Source: JAJFUB01 sp964622325 (GTDB taxonomy: Bacteria; Armatimonadota; Zipacnadia; Zipacnadales; UBA11051). From it: a DNA stretch of 64,000 nucleotides. The position numbers and the translations under genes are program-made. Numbering within the stretch: the first letter of the stretch is position 1; each line of letters begins with the position of its first letter. Below are positions 9,686 to 18,489 of this stretch, in pieces. A model generated the notes under the pieces. It searched no databases, was not told where the DNA came from, and saw only the letters and a list, made by a program, of their open reading frames with translations. The stretch lies in the NCBI GenBank assembly GCA_964622325.1, contig CAZUOJ010000005.1, forward strand, positions 17,204 through 81,203, in the 5' to 3' direction.

Positions 9686-9691
9686 TATAAT
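9686..9691 (+). promoter_or_regulatory. possible -10 box for the gene at 9754
   Basis: A perfect TATAAT in an A/T-rich stretch about 60 bp before the downstream ATG. The -35 region is weak (TAGACT at an 18-bp spacing), so this is only a candidate. Confidence 0.3.
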
Positions 9692-9753
9692 ATTCTTTAA
9701 GGCGCAAAGCTTTTTATCGGCCTTTAATCAGGCTGCTGGCAATGGAGCGACAT

Positions 9754-10668
9754 ATGAAGAGCAAGATTTTTGTCAGCCTGTGGCTAGCTTTTTTGCCTGT
9801 GCTGGGCGCAGCGCAAAGAGAAATACAGATATTTCGGGGCGCCTTAGGCCGGGGCACGCTAGAAATGCAATTGCTGGAGGAAATCACAGTTCTGCAGCGA
9901 CTTGTGCCCCTGCAACTGACAGAGGCGCAGATAGAGCAGATTCTGGCGGCTTATGCCCAGCATCCCGCGTCCTACGAACAGGCGGAAACAATCGCCAGAT
10001 TGCAGGAAATCAAACGCCAGTTATTGTCTGGCGAGCGGCTTGTCGCGGCGGATCTGGCGAATTTGCGGGAGCTGGCGCGCACGGCGCTTCAGGAGCGGCG
10101 GCGGCTATTTGGCCAGGCGCCGGCGGCGCCTGCTGCTGCGCCGCCGCCCGAGGCGGCGCTTTCTCCGCTAGAGCAGGCCATCTGGAAGGTGCTGACAGTG
10201 CCCCAGCGAGCCGCCTTATTGGGCGATGTGCGCGGCGCGGCCGCCAACAATCAAAGGGCCGAGCAACAATTGAGCCGCCGCGCCCTGCAGCTTATTGGGC
10301 AGATGCTGCCTTATGAGGAAGCCAGATGGCAGGCGGCGCGGGATAAGCTGATCGCGGCGCTCATTGCCGGCGTGGGGGCAGAAAATAGCCCCGAGCGCGA
10401 AAATGCGCGGCAGCTTTTCCTAGATTTTTTTGAGCGGCTGCGCAAGATGAATCAGGCGGAATTCGCACAACGACAGGAGGAACTGGCAGCAGAATTGCTG
10501 GCGTTGCTGCCGCCCCAGACGAATTTAGCGGTGGCGCTGGCCGAATACAATCCCCAGCTGATTAAAGAGGCCATGGCACGCAGCCTGACTCATCCCCGGG
10601 CGCCGGATTTGCTGCGGCAAATGAGGGAAGCGCGGGCGGCCACAGCGACGGCGAAGCAGGAACCGTGA
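9754..10668 (+). CDS. secreted Ala-rich helical protein of unknown function
   Basis: 304 residues from ATG 9754, chosen because GGAG lies 6 nt upstream; an ATG four codons earlier (9742) has no ribosome-binding site. The N-terminus is a signal peptide (MKSKIFVSLWLAFLPVLGAA). The rest is almost wholly helical and rich in Ala, Gln, Glu and Arg, with a Pro/Ala linker near residues 125-140. No catalytic motif or known family is evident. It may be a periplasmic scaffold or chaperone-like protein. The sialidase/SGNH gene starts 102 bp downstream on the same strand, and a small HTH gene is divergent upstream. Confidence 0.6.
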   Translation: MKSKIFVSLWLAFLPVLGAAQREIQIFRGALGRGTLEMQLLEEITVLQRLVPLQLTEAQIEQILAAYAQHPASYEQAETIARLQEIKRQLLSGERLVAADLANLRELARTALQERRRLFGQAPAAPAAAPPPEAALSPLEQAIWKVLTVPQRAALLGDVRGAAANNQRAEQQLSRRALQLIGQMLPYEEARWQAARDKLIAALIAGVGAENSPERENARQLFLDFFERLRKMNQAEFAQRQEELAAELLALLPPQTNLAVALAEYNPQLIKEAMARSLTHPRAPDLLRQMREARAATATAKQEP

Positions 10669-10770
10669 ATCTTCTTGGCGAATTATTTCCCCTCGCCCAC
10701 AGGATTTGTGCTGTCTGCTTCAAGCGGGGGGATATTTTGTTTCAGGCCGGCTATTCTCAGGAGGGGAAAA

Positions 10771-12645
10771 ATGTCTATGTCTCATTTGCTGTTTGCCGCG
10801 GCGTGCATTTTGCTCCTATGGGCCATAAATGGCTGGGCGGCGGACAAGCCCCTGAGCTTTGCCGTAAAACAGCAGATTTTGCTGCGGGAGTTGCATCCGG
10901 ATTGGTGCTGGTTTCATCCCCGCGCGGCGGCCATCCCGCCTGCAGATCCGGAGGGCCGCCCCACTGTCATTGTTACACTCCAGAAGCATTTGAAAGTGAG
11001 CGATTTTTATTCCGGATTGTATTATATGCGTTCCGACGACGGCGGCAGGACCTGGAGGCCGCCTGTGTTGCCGCCCGAATTGGATTGGCGGCAGGAGAAT
11101 GGGGAGATAATCGCCGTTGCTGATGTGACGTCCGGCTGGCATGCGCCCAGCGGGCGGCTGCTGGCCATTGGGATTAAAGTGCGCTATAGCCCTCATGGCG
11201 AACAGCTTCTGGATAAGCCCCGTTCGCACAACGCCGCCTATGCCGTGTACAATCCGACAACGAATTCCTGGACGCCGTGGCGCTTTCTGGAAATGCCAGA
11301 TCTGGAGGATAAATTCTATCAAATCTGTCCCGGCTGTGTGCAATGGCTCGTGAATGCGGATGGCACAATCCTGCTGCCGATTTATTTCGGCTCCAAAGGA
11401 GCTAAGGACGCTTCGACGACAGTGCTGCATTGCGCCTTCGACGGCGAGAAGCTGACATATCTGCGCCATGGCGACGAATTGACGATTGAGGGCGGGCGGG
11501 GCCTGTGTGAGCCGTCTTTAGCGCGTTATCGGGGACGCTATTATCTGACCCTGCGCAATGATTATCGGGCCTATGTGACGACAAGCGAGGATGGGCTGCA
11601 TTGGGCGCCGATTAAGCCCTGGACTTTTGATGATGGCAGCGAGCTGGGCAGCTACAACACGCAGGCTCACTGGCTCGTGCACAGTGAGGGACTTTTTTTG
11701 TGTTATACGCGGCGGGGCGCCAATAATGATCATATTGTGCGTCATCGGGCGCCGCTGTTTATAGCCCAAGTGGATACGGAAAAGCTGTGCGTGATGCGCG
11801 CCACGGAGCAAATCCTGATTCCCGAACGCGGCGTGATGCTGGGCAATTTTGGCGCCTGCGCGCTGGATGAATGGGAGTCATGGGTGACGGATGCGGAATT
11901 TGCGTTTGGGCCGCCGCCTCATCCACGCGGCGCCGATGGCACCGTATTTATTGCCCGTGTGCAATGGGCGCGCCCCAATCGCTTGCTGAAGCCCGTGCGC
12001 ATTATCTGTCTGGGGGATTCCATTACAAAGGGCGTGCGGCCAGGCGTGTTGCCAGAGCAGACTTTCGCGTGGCTAGTAGAAAGGGAATTGTTGCGGCGCG
12101 GCTATAGTGTAGAAGTATTGAATCTGGGCGTCGGCGGGGAGCGAACCGATCAGGCGCTTTTGCGGCTGGACAAAGATGTCCTTGCCCGCCCGCCGCATAT
12201 TGTGCTGTTGATGTATGGCACAAATGACAGTTATGTGGATCCGGGCGCCCGTGCGCCGCGGCTTTCGGCCGCGCAATTCCGGCAAAATCTTTTACATCTG
12301 ATACAGCAGCTCCAGGCCCATAAGATTCAGCCAGTGCTGATGACAGCGCCCTGCTGGGGCGCGCAGGCCTTAAATGGACGCCAGGAAAGCCCCAATATCT
12401 TGCTGGGGCAATTTATGGATCTCGTGCGGGCGCTCGCGCGGGAACAGCAAGTGCCGCTCGTGGATCATTTTGCCCTCTGGAGCGAAAAAGCTGCCGCCGG
12501 ACAGGATATAGGGGCCTGGACGACGGATCAATGTCATCCCAATCCAGCCGGGCAGGCGGTCATGGCGGAAGCGATATTGCCCGTCGTGGCGCCGCTCGTG
12601 CAAAAAGCCCAGCGGGCGGTTGCGTCTGCAGGCGTCCGGAAATAA
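10771..12645 (+). CDS. secreted sialidase-like beta-propeller fused to SGNH esterase
   Basis: 624 residues. The start at ATG 10771 is set by AGGAGGGG four nt upstream and by the signal peptide that follows (MSMSHLLFAAACILLLWAIN); the open frame upstream is not needed. Residues about 25-405 form a sialidase/BNR-type six-bladed propeller with an Asp-box, SDDGGRTW, at 88-95 and a second degenerate one (TSEDGLHW). Residues about 410-615 are an SGNH hydrolase with an intact active site: GDSIT (Ser417), LGVGGE, GTND (Asn485) and D586-x-x-H589. It probably removes acyl, such as acetyl, groups from extracellular glycans while the propeller binds or cleaves the sugar. The catalytic Arg triad of true sialidases was not confirmed. 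Confidence 0.82.
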   Translation: MSMSHLLFAAACILLLWAINGWAADKPLSFAVKQQILLRELHPDWCWFHPRAAAIPPADPEGRPTVIVTLQKHLKVSDFYSGLYYMRSDDGGRTWRPPVLPPELDWRQENGEIIAVADVTSGWHAPSGRLLAIGIKVRYSPHGEQLLDKPRSHNAAYAVYNPTTNSWTPWRFLEMPDLEDKFYQICPGCVQWLVNADGTILLPIYFGSKGAKDASTTVLHCAFDGEKLTYLRHGDELTIEGGRGLCEPSLARYRGRYYLTLRNDYRAYVTTSEDGLHWAPIKPWTFDDGSELGSYNTQAHWLVHSEGLFLCYTRRGANNDHIVRHRAPLFIAQVDTEKLCVMRATEQILIPERGVMLGNFGACALDEWESWVTDAEFAFGPPPHPRGADGTVFIARVQWARPNRLLKPVRIICLGDSITKGVRPGVLPEQTFAWLVERELLRRGYSVEVLNLGVGGERTDQALLRLDKDVLARPPHIVLLMYGTNDSYVDPGARAPRLSAAQFRQNLLHLIQQLQAHKIQPVLMTAPCWGAQALNGRQESPNILLGQFMDLVRALAREQQVPLVDHFALWSEKAAAGQDIGAWTTDQCHPNPAGQAVMAEAILPVVAPLVQKAQRAVASAGVRK

Positions 12646-12802
12646 AATGTATAAGACATGCGGGCGCTGGCGGGGAGATAAGGGAAAAAATCCGCTCTTT
12701 TAATTTTTCTGGCAAGAAGGAATTTCCCCCCAGGCAAAGAATTTTTCCCGCCAGCAATGGCTTTTGCGGATCAATCCCTGACAGGTTGGGAGCTTCACAA
12801 CG

Positions 12803-14785
12803 ATGCGGATGCGAGAGATTGAAGAGCTGGCCGAATATCGTTCGCTGATGGAGGCGCCGGAGACCTTTCAGGAGGGCTTTGGCTGGAAGACGGTGTTGGG
12901 CGCCCTGTTCATCGGCTTTGTCATGATGCCCGGTTCCATCTATCTGGGCCTCGTCGTGGGGCAATCGATGGGCCCGGCCGCCGAATGGACGACGATTATT
13001 TTGTTTACGGAAGTGGCGCGGCGCTCGTTCACGGTCCTCTCCCGGCAGGAAGTGTATTTGCTGTATTATGTGGCGGGGGGATTGGCGGCAGGAGGCGGCA
13101 TGCTCGGGCTGTCGGGCGGCCCGTTTGCCAATCTGGTCTGGAATGCGTATTTGCGCAATCCCGCTGTGGCGCCGGCGGGGCTGGCGGAGGAAGTGCCCAA
13201 CTGGGTGGCGCCGCCCTCCACCTCAGAAGCCGTCCTGCGGCGGACCTTTCTCCATCCCGATTGGCTGCCGGCCATCGGCGTGCTGATAGCCACGATGATA
13301 TTTTCCCGGCTCGCCTGGTTTACTTTCGGCTATGTGCTGTTTCGCCTGACCTCCGATGGCGAGAAGCTGCCGTTTCCGTTGGCGCCAGTGGCTGCCCAGG
13401 GCGCCACGGCCCTGGCGGAAGCCTCCAGCAAAGAAGAAACCTGGCGCTGGCGAATTTTCTCCATCGGCAGCATGATTGGCGTGGCGTTCGGGCTGATTTA
13501 TGTGGGAATTCCCACTCTTTCGGGCGTCATTTTGATTCAGCCCATTCAGCTTTTGCCCATTCCGTTTATTGATTTCACGCAGGGCACGGAGCGCATTTTG
13601 CCGGGCGTGGCCATCGGCATCGGCACAAACATCAGCACTATCTTCACAGGCTTCGTGCTGCCGTTCTGGATGATTGTGGGCAGCTTTTGCGCCATGCTGG
13701 TCACCATGATTGTGAATCCGATTGCCGCCGTGACCGGGCATCTGCCCACCTGGCGGCCCGGGATGGAATCCATGCGCACTATCTGGGCCACAAGCATTGA
13801 TATCTGGCTTTCGTTTGGCATTGGCACGGCTTTTGCCGTGGCGATTTTGGGGATTATCAAGATGATAGGGGGCTGGCGAGCGGCCAAAGCCGAAGGTCAG
13901 AAAATTGCCTTTGGCTTCGGCACGCCGCCGCCCGGGCGCGGCGATTTCAATGTCTGGATGTGTCTGGGGATCTTTTTCCTGTGCACGACTGGCTATGTGC
14001 TGCTCACGCGTTATCTTGTCCCGGATTTTCCCATCTTCTTCGTGTTGTTCTTCGGCTATATCTGGACGCCGTTTGAATCGTATATTAACGCCCGCATGGT
14101 TGGCTTGACCGGCCAGCTCGTGGCTATTCCGATGTTGCGCCAGGCCACCTTTATCCTGAGCGGATATAAGGGCATAAAAATCTGGTTTGCGCCTATCCCC
14201 CTGTCCAATTACGGCGGCCAGGCGCAGCATTTCCGCTCCGTGGAGCTGACGGGCACAAAGTTCACTTCGCTGGTCAAGGCGGAGCTGTTAATGTTCCCCG
14301 TGCTTCTGTTTTGCAGCTTCATTTTCTGGAGCTATGTGTGGCGGCTCAATCCCATTCCCAGCGCGTATTATCCCTACACGCAAAAGTTCTGGGATTATGA
14401 GGCAATGAATGCCTGGCTGTGGTTCACTTCCACCACCGAAGGGCCCGCCAAGGAGATGTTTGAACGCGCCATTAAGCCCTGGCTGATGGTGGGCGGGCTG
14501 GGCTTCGGCCTGATCGCCTATTATCTGTTAAGCTGGCTGAATGTGCCCGTGATGACCATTTATGGCTTTATCCGCGGGCTGGGCACCATTCCGCATTATA
14601 TTGTGCCCGAATTTATCGGCGCGCTGATTGGGCGTTATTATCTGGCCAAGCGCTTTGGCGAAGAAAACTGGCGCCGCTGGCCGCCTGTACTCGCCGCGGG
14701 GCTGTCCTGCGGAATGGGCCTCGTGGGAATGCTCACTATTGCCGTCGCGCTGCTGAAAAGCAGTATCACGGAGCTGCCGTTCTAA
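12803..14785 (+). CDS. OPT-like multi-pass transporter (DUF6785/DUF6784 type)
   Basis: 660 residues with about a dozen or more hydrophobic segments, for example near residues 30-55, 83-105 and 590-655. The order and motifs resemble the large membrane proteins annotated DUF6785 (N-terminal) and DUF6784 (C-terminal), distant relatives of oligopeptide transporters that are common in Armatimonadota and Planctomycetes. An inner-membrane importer of small peptides or sugar derivatives is likely, but the substrate is unknown. The base composition is unlike its neighbours: I count 27 ACC or GGT triplets, against 3 in 3.2 kb of rplI, dnaB and purD, which suggests different origin. ATG 12809 is an alternative start. 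A two-way terminator follows. Confidence 0.72.
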   Translation: MRMREIEELAEYRSLMEAPETFQEGFGWKTVLGALFIGFVMMPGSIYLGLVVGQSMGPAAEWTTIILFTEVARRSFTVLSRQEVYLLYYVAGGLAAGGGMLGLSGGPFANLVWNAYLRNPAVAPAGLAEEVPNWVAPPSTSEAVLRRTFLHPDWLPAIGVLIATMIFSRLAWFTFGYVLFRLTSDGEKLPFPLAPVAAQGATALAEASSKEETWRWRIFSIGSMIGVAFGLIYVGIPTLSGVILIQPIQLLPIPFIDFTQGTERILPGVAIGIGTNISTIFTGFVLPFWMIVGSFCAMLVTMIVNPIAAVTGHLPTWRPGMESMRTIWATSIDIWLSFGIGTAFAVAILGIIKMIGGWRAAKAEGQKIAFGFGTPPPGRGDFNVWMCLGIFFLCTTGYVLLTRYLVPDFPIFFVLFFGYIWTPFESYINARMVGLTGQLVAIPMLRQATFILSGYKGIKIWFAPIPLSNYGGQAQHFRSVELTGTKFTSLVKAELLMFPVLLFCSFIFWSYVWRLNPIPSAYYPYTQKFWDYEAMNAWLWFTSTTEGPAKEMFERAIKPWLMVGGLGFGLIAYYLLSWLNVPVMTIYGFIRGLGTIPHYIVPEFIGALIGRYYLAKRFGEENWRRWPPVLAAGLSCGMGLVGMLTIAVALLKSSITELPF

Positions 14786-14826
14786 GCGCGCCGAAAGTCC
14801 CGGCAGGCTTGCCCCCAGAAAAGCAC

Positions 14827-14858
14827 AACGCCCTCTTCCCGGCGCGGAAGAGGGCGTT
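14827..14858. terminator. two-way terminator hairpin between convergent genes
   Basis: A perfect 13-bp inverted repeat: AACGCCCTCTTCC at 14827-14839 pairs with GGAAGAGGGCGTT at 14846-14858 around the loop CGGCGC. A short T-rich run follows on the plus side (TTTGTTTC). It lies between the ends of the plus-strand transporter gene (14785) and the minus-strand propeller gene (15041), the right place to stop transcription from both sides. The remaining intergenic bases show no gene. Confidence 0.8.
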
Positions 14859-15040
14859 TGTTTCGGGGATAGCGGCAAGGCCCATTGTCCGGACATTGTC
14901 CGGAAGAGGAAAGTCTTTTTCACGCTGGCACACAGCCAGCCAGCCTCAATGGCTAGAAAAGCAGCAGCTTCCCTAGAGGCCCCCAAAAGCCGAAATGACG
15001 CCACAGTTCCACGCCTGCTTCGAGCTTCCCGCTGCCGGCC

Positions 15041-17047
15041 TCAGGGTTCGCGGCGCGGCAGGCGAAAAAGCTGCGCCCCGCGCGTGAAATAAATGTCTGT
15101 CTCCGTGGCCACGAAGGCAAAAGGCGAAAGGGGGCCGAGGCGGGCTAATTTCGTCCAGACTTGCGCCGCCGGATCATATTCCGCGACGCCCCCCGGGCCG
15201 CCCGCAATGATCCGCCGCCCATCCCACAACAGCCGGGACGCTTCGACAGGCATGGGAAGGGATGCTTGCAAAAGCATCCTGCCGGGCCGAAGCAAGCGCA
15301 CGAAATACAGCTTTTTCCCTTCTGTGTACGCCAGCAGGCGCCGCGGCTGCGCTTCCAGCAACACAGCGGCGCCGGCGTAGCTTTGGGGCCAGGGCGCTTC
15401 CGCAATTTGCTGATTGCGGGCGGCATCCCACCAGCGCAGGGCGACTGCGTCGCAAATAAGCAACAGGCCAGGCTGCAGTTCGGCGAGGGCAAAGGGCACT
15501 GTGGCCAGGCGCGTGCTGCCCGTCTTTTTCGTTTCCGGATCCAGCCAGCTGACGCCGCCGCCCGTGCTGCCCCAGCCCGCCGGCCCCACCGCCCAAATCC
15601 GGCCATCGCTGGCCGCCAGACACGCCACCGGCCGATATGTGTATTGCCCCAGACAGCCGACAAAGCGGGGATTGATTTGCTTAACATAATCGCAGCGCCA
15701 GGGCCGGAAGGGATTGTACAGCACAAGAGCGCCATTCGTATAGCTGGCGCAGACCAGCTCCTTTCCCCGCACGCAAAAACTGTATATCTCGCCGCTCCAG
15801 CCCGGATTGTGATTGCCCAAATCCCGCAGCTCCCCTGTGTGCGGATTATAGCGGAACAGATGCATGCTCTGAAACGCCCCGCCATAAATACAGCCATCAG
15901 GCCCCACGCCCAGGCCAAATAGGCCCCGCTCCACCCGCGGCTGCTCGTATGTCTTTTCGCGCCGCACCTGCAGCCGTTTTTCATCGTATTCCAGCACCTG
16001 TAAATCGGCTGTCACGGCATATTTCATCTCCAGAGCAAGCTCCGCCGGGGGCTGGAAATCCGCTAAACGGAGCGTGTGTGCGCCCTCTTTAGGATGCCAC
16101 AAATACACACGGCGGCCATCGGAAGTGGCGATGGCGTCAGAAGCGGGGAGAAGATAAAAATCCAGCACACTGCCGTACGCGGAATTGTGGCGCCAGCGCG
16201 ACCAGACCGGATAGGCGATATCAGGCGGCCAGGGGGCTTCGCCCAGAAATGCGCCTGTCTGGAGGTCAAAGGCGCCGCGGCGGCCGCTGGGAAAATGTTT
16301 CGCATACAGGATATTGGGCCCCACGGCGGCGGCAATGATAAAGCCATCCGCTTTCCAGCTTTCGGGCGCCCATTGCGCCACATCTTTGTTTTGTGCGGGA
16401 TCATAAATGTAGATCCGCGCCACATGCCCCAGGCCAAAGGCAATGCGCCCATCAGGCAGGGGCACCACCGCACTCACATACCAGTTGCCTTTTTCGGGAA
16501 TATCCGGCAGAGGCTGGACTTCGCCTGTCTTTTTATTCACGCGCGCCCGCTCCCCATAGCAACTGCCACAATACAGCCAGCCATCACGCCCCTCGCACAT
16601 AGCGCGCACATGATGCACGCCATAACGGGACAGATCCCACGGCCGGCCCGCAACTTCCCACACGCTCCCTTCCGCCCGATAGCGCCAGATTTCGCCTGTC
16701 GTGCTGCCCACATATATGGCGCCATCACTGGCCGGCACAATCGGATACGCCTCCAGATGATGAAGCGGCTTGATGTCCAGCTCGTCCGTGTGTAAATCCA
16801 GAGCGCAAAAATGTCCGCCAGATTCAGCCGAGGTCGTCCAGCACAAAAGAGTATGCCCCTGGCGGCCATATCCCGGACAAAGGCGATATGACACGAGACT
16901 GGCATTCTGAATGGGCGTGCCCAAAAGACGCGGCTCACGCAGCTTTTCCCGCACCGGCAGGGCTCCTTCCTGAGGGAAGGCCAGGGCCGCTAATCCCCAG
17001 GCCAGCCCCCCTAGCCACAACAATGTTTGCCGCCGCAGACGCCCCAT
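15041..17047 (-). CDS. secreted beta-propeller protein
   Basis: 668 residues with a clear signal peptide (RRQTLLWLGGLAWGLAALA, residues 5-23). The rest is made of repeated four-strand blades with recurring D-G-x-I-Y/W-x-G motifs (SDGAIYVGSTTGEIWRY, PDGRIAFGLGHVARIYIYD, GPDGCIYGGAFQSMHLFRY), typical of SMP-30/NHL- or YncE-like propellers. No catalytic site was found, so it is probably a glycan- or protein-binding protein in the periplasm or outside. The AAAGGGG site before ATG supports the start. It is the last gene of a minus-strand group with the FAD oxidoreductase and the esterase-like hydrolase. A related partial gene is at the right end of the window. Confidence 0.75.
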   Translation of the reverse strand: MGRLRRQTLLWLGGLAWGLAALAFPQEGALPVREKLREPRLLGTPIQNASLVSYRLCPGYGRQGHTLLCWTTSAESGGHFCALDLHTDELDIKPLHHLEAYPIVPASDGAIYVGSTTGEIWRYRAEGSVWEVAGRPWDLSRYGVHHVRAMCEGRDGWLYCGSCYGERARVNKKTGEVQPLPDIPEKGNWYVSAVVPLPDGRIAFGLGHVARIYIYDPAQNKDVAQWAPESWKADGFIIAAAVGPNILYAKHFPSGRRGAFDLQTGAFLGEAPWPPDIAYPVWSRWRHNSAYGSVLDFYLLPASDAIATSDGRRVYLWHPKEGAHTLRLADFQPPAELALEMKYAVTADLQVLEYDEKRLQVRREKTYEQPRVERGLFGLGVGPDGCIYGGAFQSMHLFRYNPHTGELRDLGNHNPGWSGEIYSFCVRGKELVCASYTNGALVLYNPFRPWRCDYVKQINPRFVGCLGQYTYRPVACLAASDGRIWAVGPAGWGSTGGGVSWLDPETKKTGSTRLATVPFALAELQPGLLLICDAVALRWWDAARNQQIAEAPWPQSYAGAAVLLEAQPRRLLAYTEGKKLYFVRLLRPGRMLLQASLPMPVEASRLLWDGRRIIAGGPGGVAEYDPAAQVWTKLARLGPLSPFAFVATETDIYFTRGAQLFRLPRREP

Positions 17048-17061
17048 TTGTGTCCCCTTTT

Positions 17062-18396
17062 CTAAGCATTTGGCAGGAAGGCGCCTAATTTTTTCAGCCT
17101 TTGCTGCAGCTCGGCTACATCCACTTCGCGCGTCGTGCCGCTGTTTTTTGCCGCTAAGGCCGCCGCCACGCCGGCCGCCTGGCCCGTGATATAGCAGCCG
17201 GGCATAACGCGGATTGAGGATTGCAAATAACGATCCGCGCTGATACAGCGGCCAGCGACGAGCACATTATCCAGCTTTTGCGGAATAAGCGCCCGATAGG
17301 GGATGCCATAACTTTCGCCGGGCTGATAACGCAGCGTTGTGAATTCTTCCAGGAATTTGGCATAGGCGGATTCGTCGTATGTGGCTGTATGAATATCCAC
17401 GGGATAACAGAAGCGGCCAATTTCATCAGGGAAAACCGCCTGGCGCTTGAAATCCTCCAGGACAAGCACATAATCGCCCATAATGCGCCGTGTTTCGCGA
17501 ATGCCCAGCAGGGAGGCCGTGACGACAAGCTCCATTTCTTCAAAGCCCTGCAGATATTGCTTGTAATAGCGTTCGTATTCCGTCAGCAGCTTGCGGCCCC
17601 AGAGCAGCGCCTGTGTGACGGAGCGCTCATCTGTGCCGTCCACCCCAAATGTATGGCCGATGTTGCCGCCCCCCAGGCCCCGAGGGCTGATCTGCGCCAT
17701 CCCGGGCAGATGTCTGTCGGGGATTGTAAAAACGCCGTCAGCGATGGCTTTGTCACACTGGCTGTCATCGCGCAGGCCCTGGGCGCGCGCCGCCTCCACG
17801 CGGGCCCAATCAATGCCGCTCCACAGGCTGCACAGAGTGCCGGGCATCATATTGCCCTCCGCATCGCCTTTTTCATAAGGAGCGCCCGCCCACGCGCAGA
17901 TATCGCCATCGCCTGTGGCATCAATGAAAATTTTAGCGGCTAGGGCGAACAGGCCGCTTTTGCCCCAGCACAGCGCATGCGTCACACGGGGCCCCTCTTG
18001 CTTCAGGCCAATCACATATGTGTGCAGCGAAAACAAGGCGCCCGAAGCAGCCACAAAATCATCATAAATCCGCTTCAAAATTTCGACGCGAATTGTCGGA
18101 GACATCGAGCCGGGCGGGCTGGCAGTGCCCCCCCGGGCATACAATTCCTCATAAATCCGTTTTCCAATCCCGCTCGCGTAAAAATGCACGCCGTCCCCGA
18201 ACATGCAAAACCAGGGAACGAGCCCTGCCGTGCCCATCCCGCCAAAGCATGAATGGCCCTCTGCCAGATACACGGAAACGCCTTGCTCCCGCGCGGCCAG
18301 CGTGGCGGCTATCCCCGCCGGGCCTCCGCCCGCCACAAAAACATCCACATAATGACGCACAGGAATTGTCTCGCTCCAATGAATAGAATCTGCCAT
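17062..18396 (-). CDS. FAD-dependent oxidoreductase (FAD_oxidored family)
   Basis: 444 residues from ATG 18396, which follows AAAGGAAC; the open frame upstream is an A/T-rich leader. The N-terminus has the dinucleotide-binding motif VAGGGPAGIAA (residues 21-31) and then the family's CFGGMGTAGLVPWF segment. The C-terminal end keeps the second FAD-contact motif (NVLVAGRCISADR … GQAAGVAAALA). This family is often found beside polysaccharide-degrading genes and is sometimes labelled xanthan-lyase-associated; substrates are mostly unknown. It has no signal peptide and so acts in the cytoplasm. The propeller gene begins 14 bp downstream. Confidence 0.85.
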   Translation of the reverse strand: MADSIHWSETIPVRHYVDVFVAGGGPAGIAATLAAREQGVSVYLAEGHSCFGGMGTAGLVPWFCMFGDGVHFYASGIGKRIYEELYARGGTASPPGSMSPTIRVEILKRIYDDFVAASGALFSLHTYVIGLKQEGPRVTHALCWGKSGLFALAAKIFIDATGDGDICAWAGAPYEKGDAEGNMMPGTLCSLWSGIDWARVEAARAQGLRDDSQCDKAIADGVFTIPDRHLPGMAQISPRGLGGGNIGHTFGVDGTDERSVTQALLWGRKLLTEYERYYKQYLQGFEEMELVVTASLLGIRETRRIMGDYVLVLEDFKRQAVFPDEIGRFCYPVDIHTATYDESAYAKFLEEFTTLRYQPGESYGIPYRALIPQKLDNVLVAGRCISADRYLQSSIRVMPGCYITGQAAGVAAALAAKNSGTTREVDVAELQQRLKKLGAFLPNA

Positions 18397-18489
18397 TGCT
18401 GTTCCTTTCGTTTCTGCGTATTTATAAAAATTTATTTTTGCGTTTATGATATATGAGCGCAAGCCCTGCCAGACGCCGCCAGAGAACGC

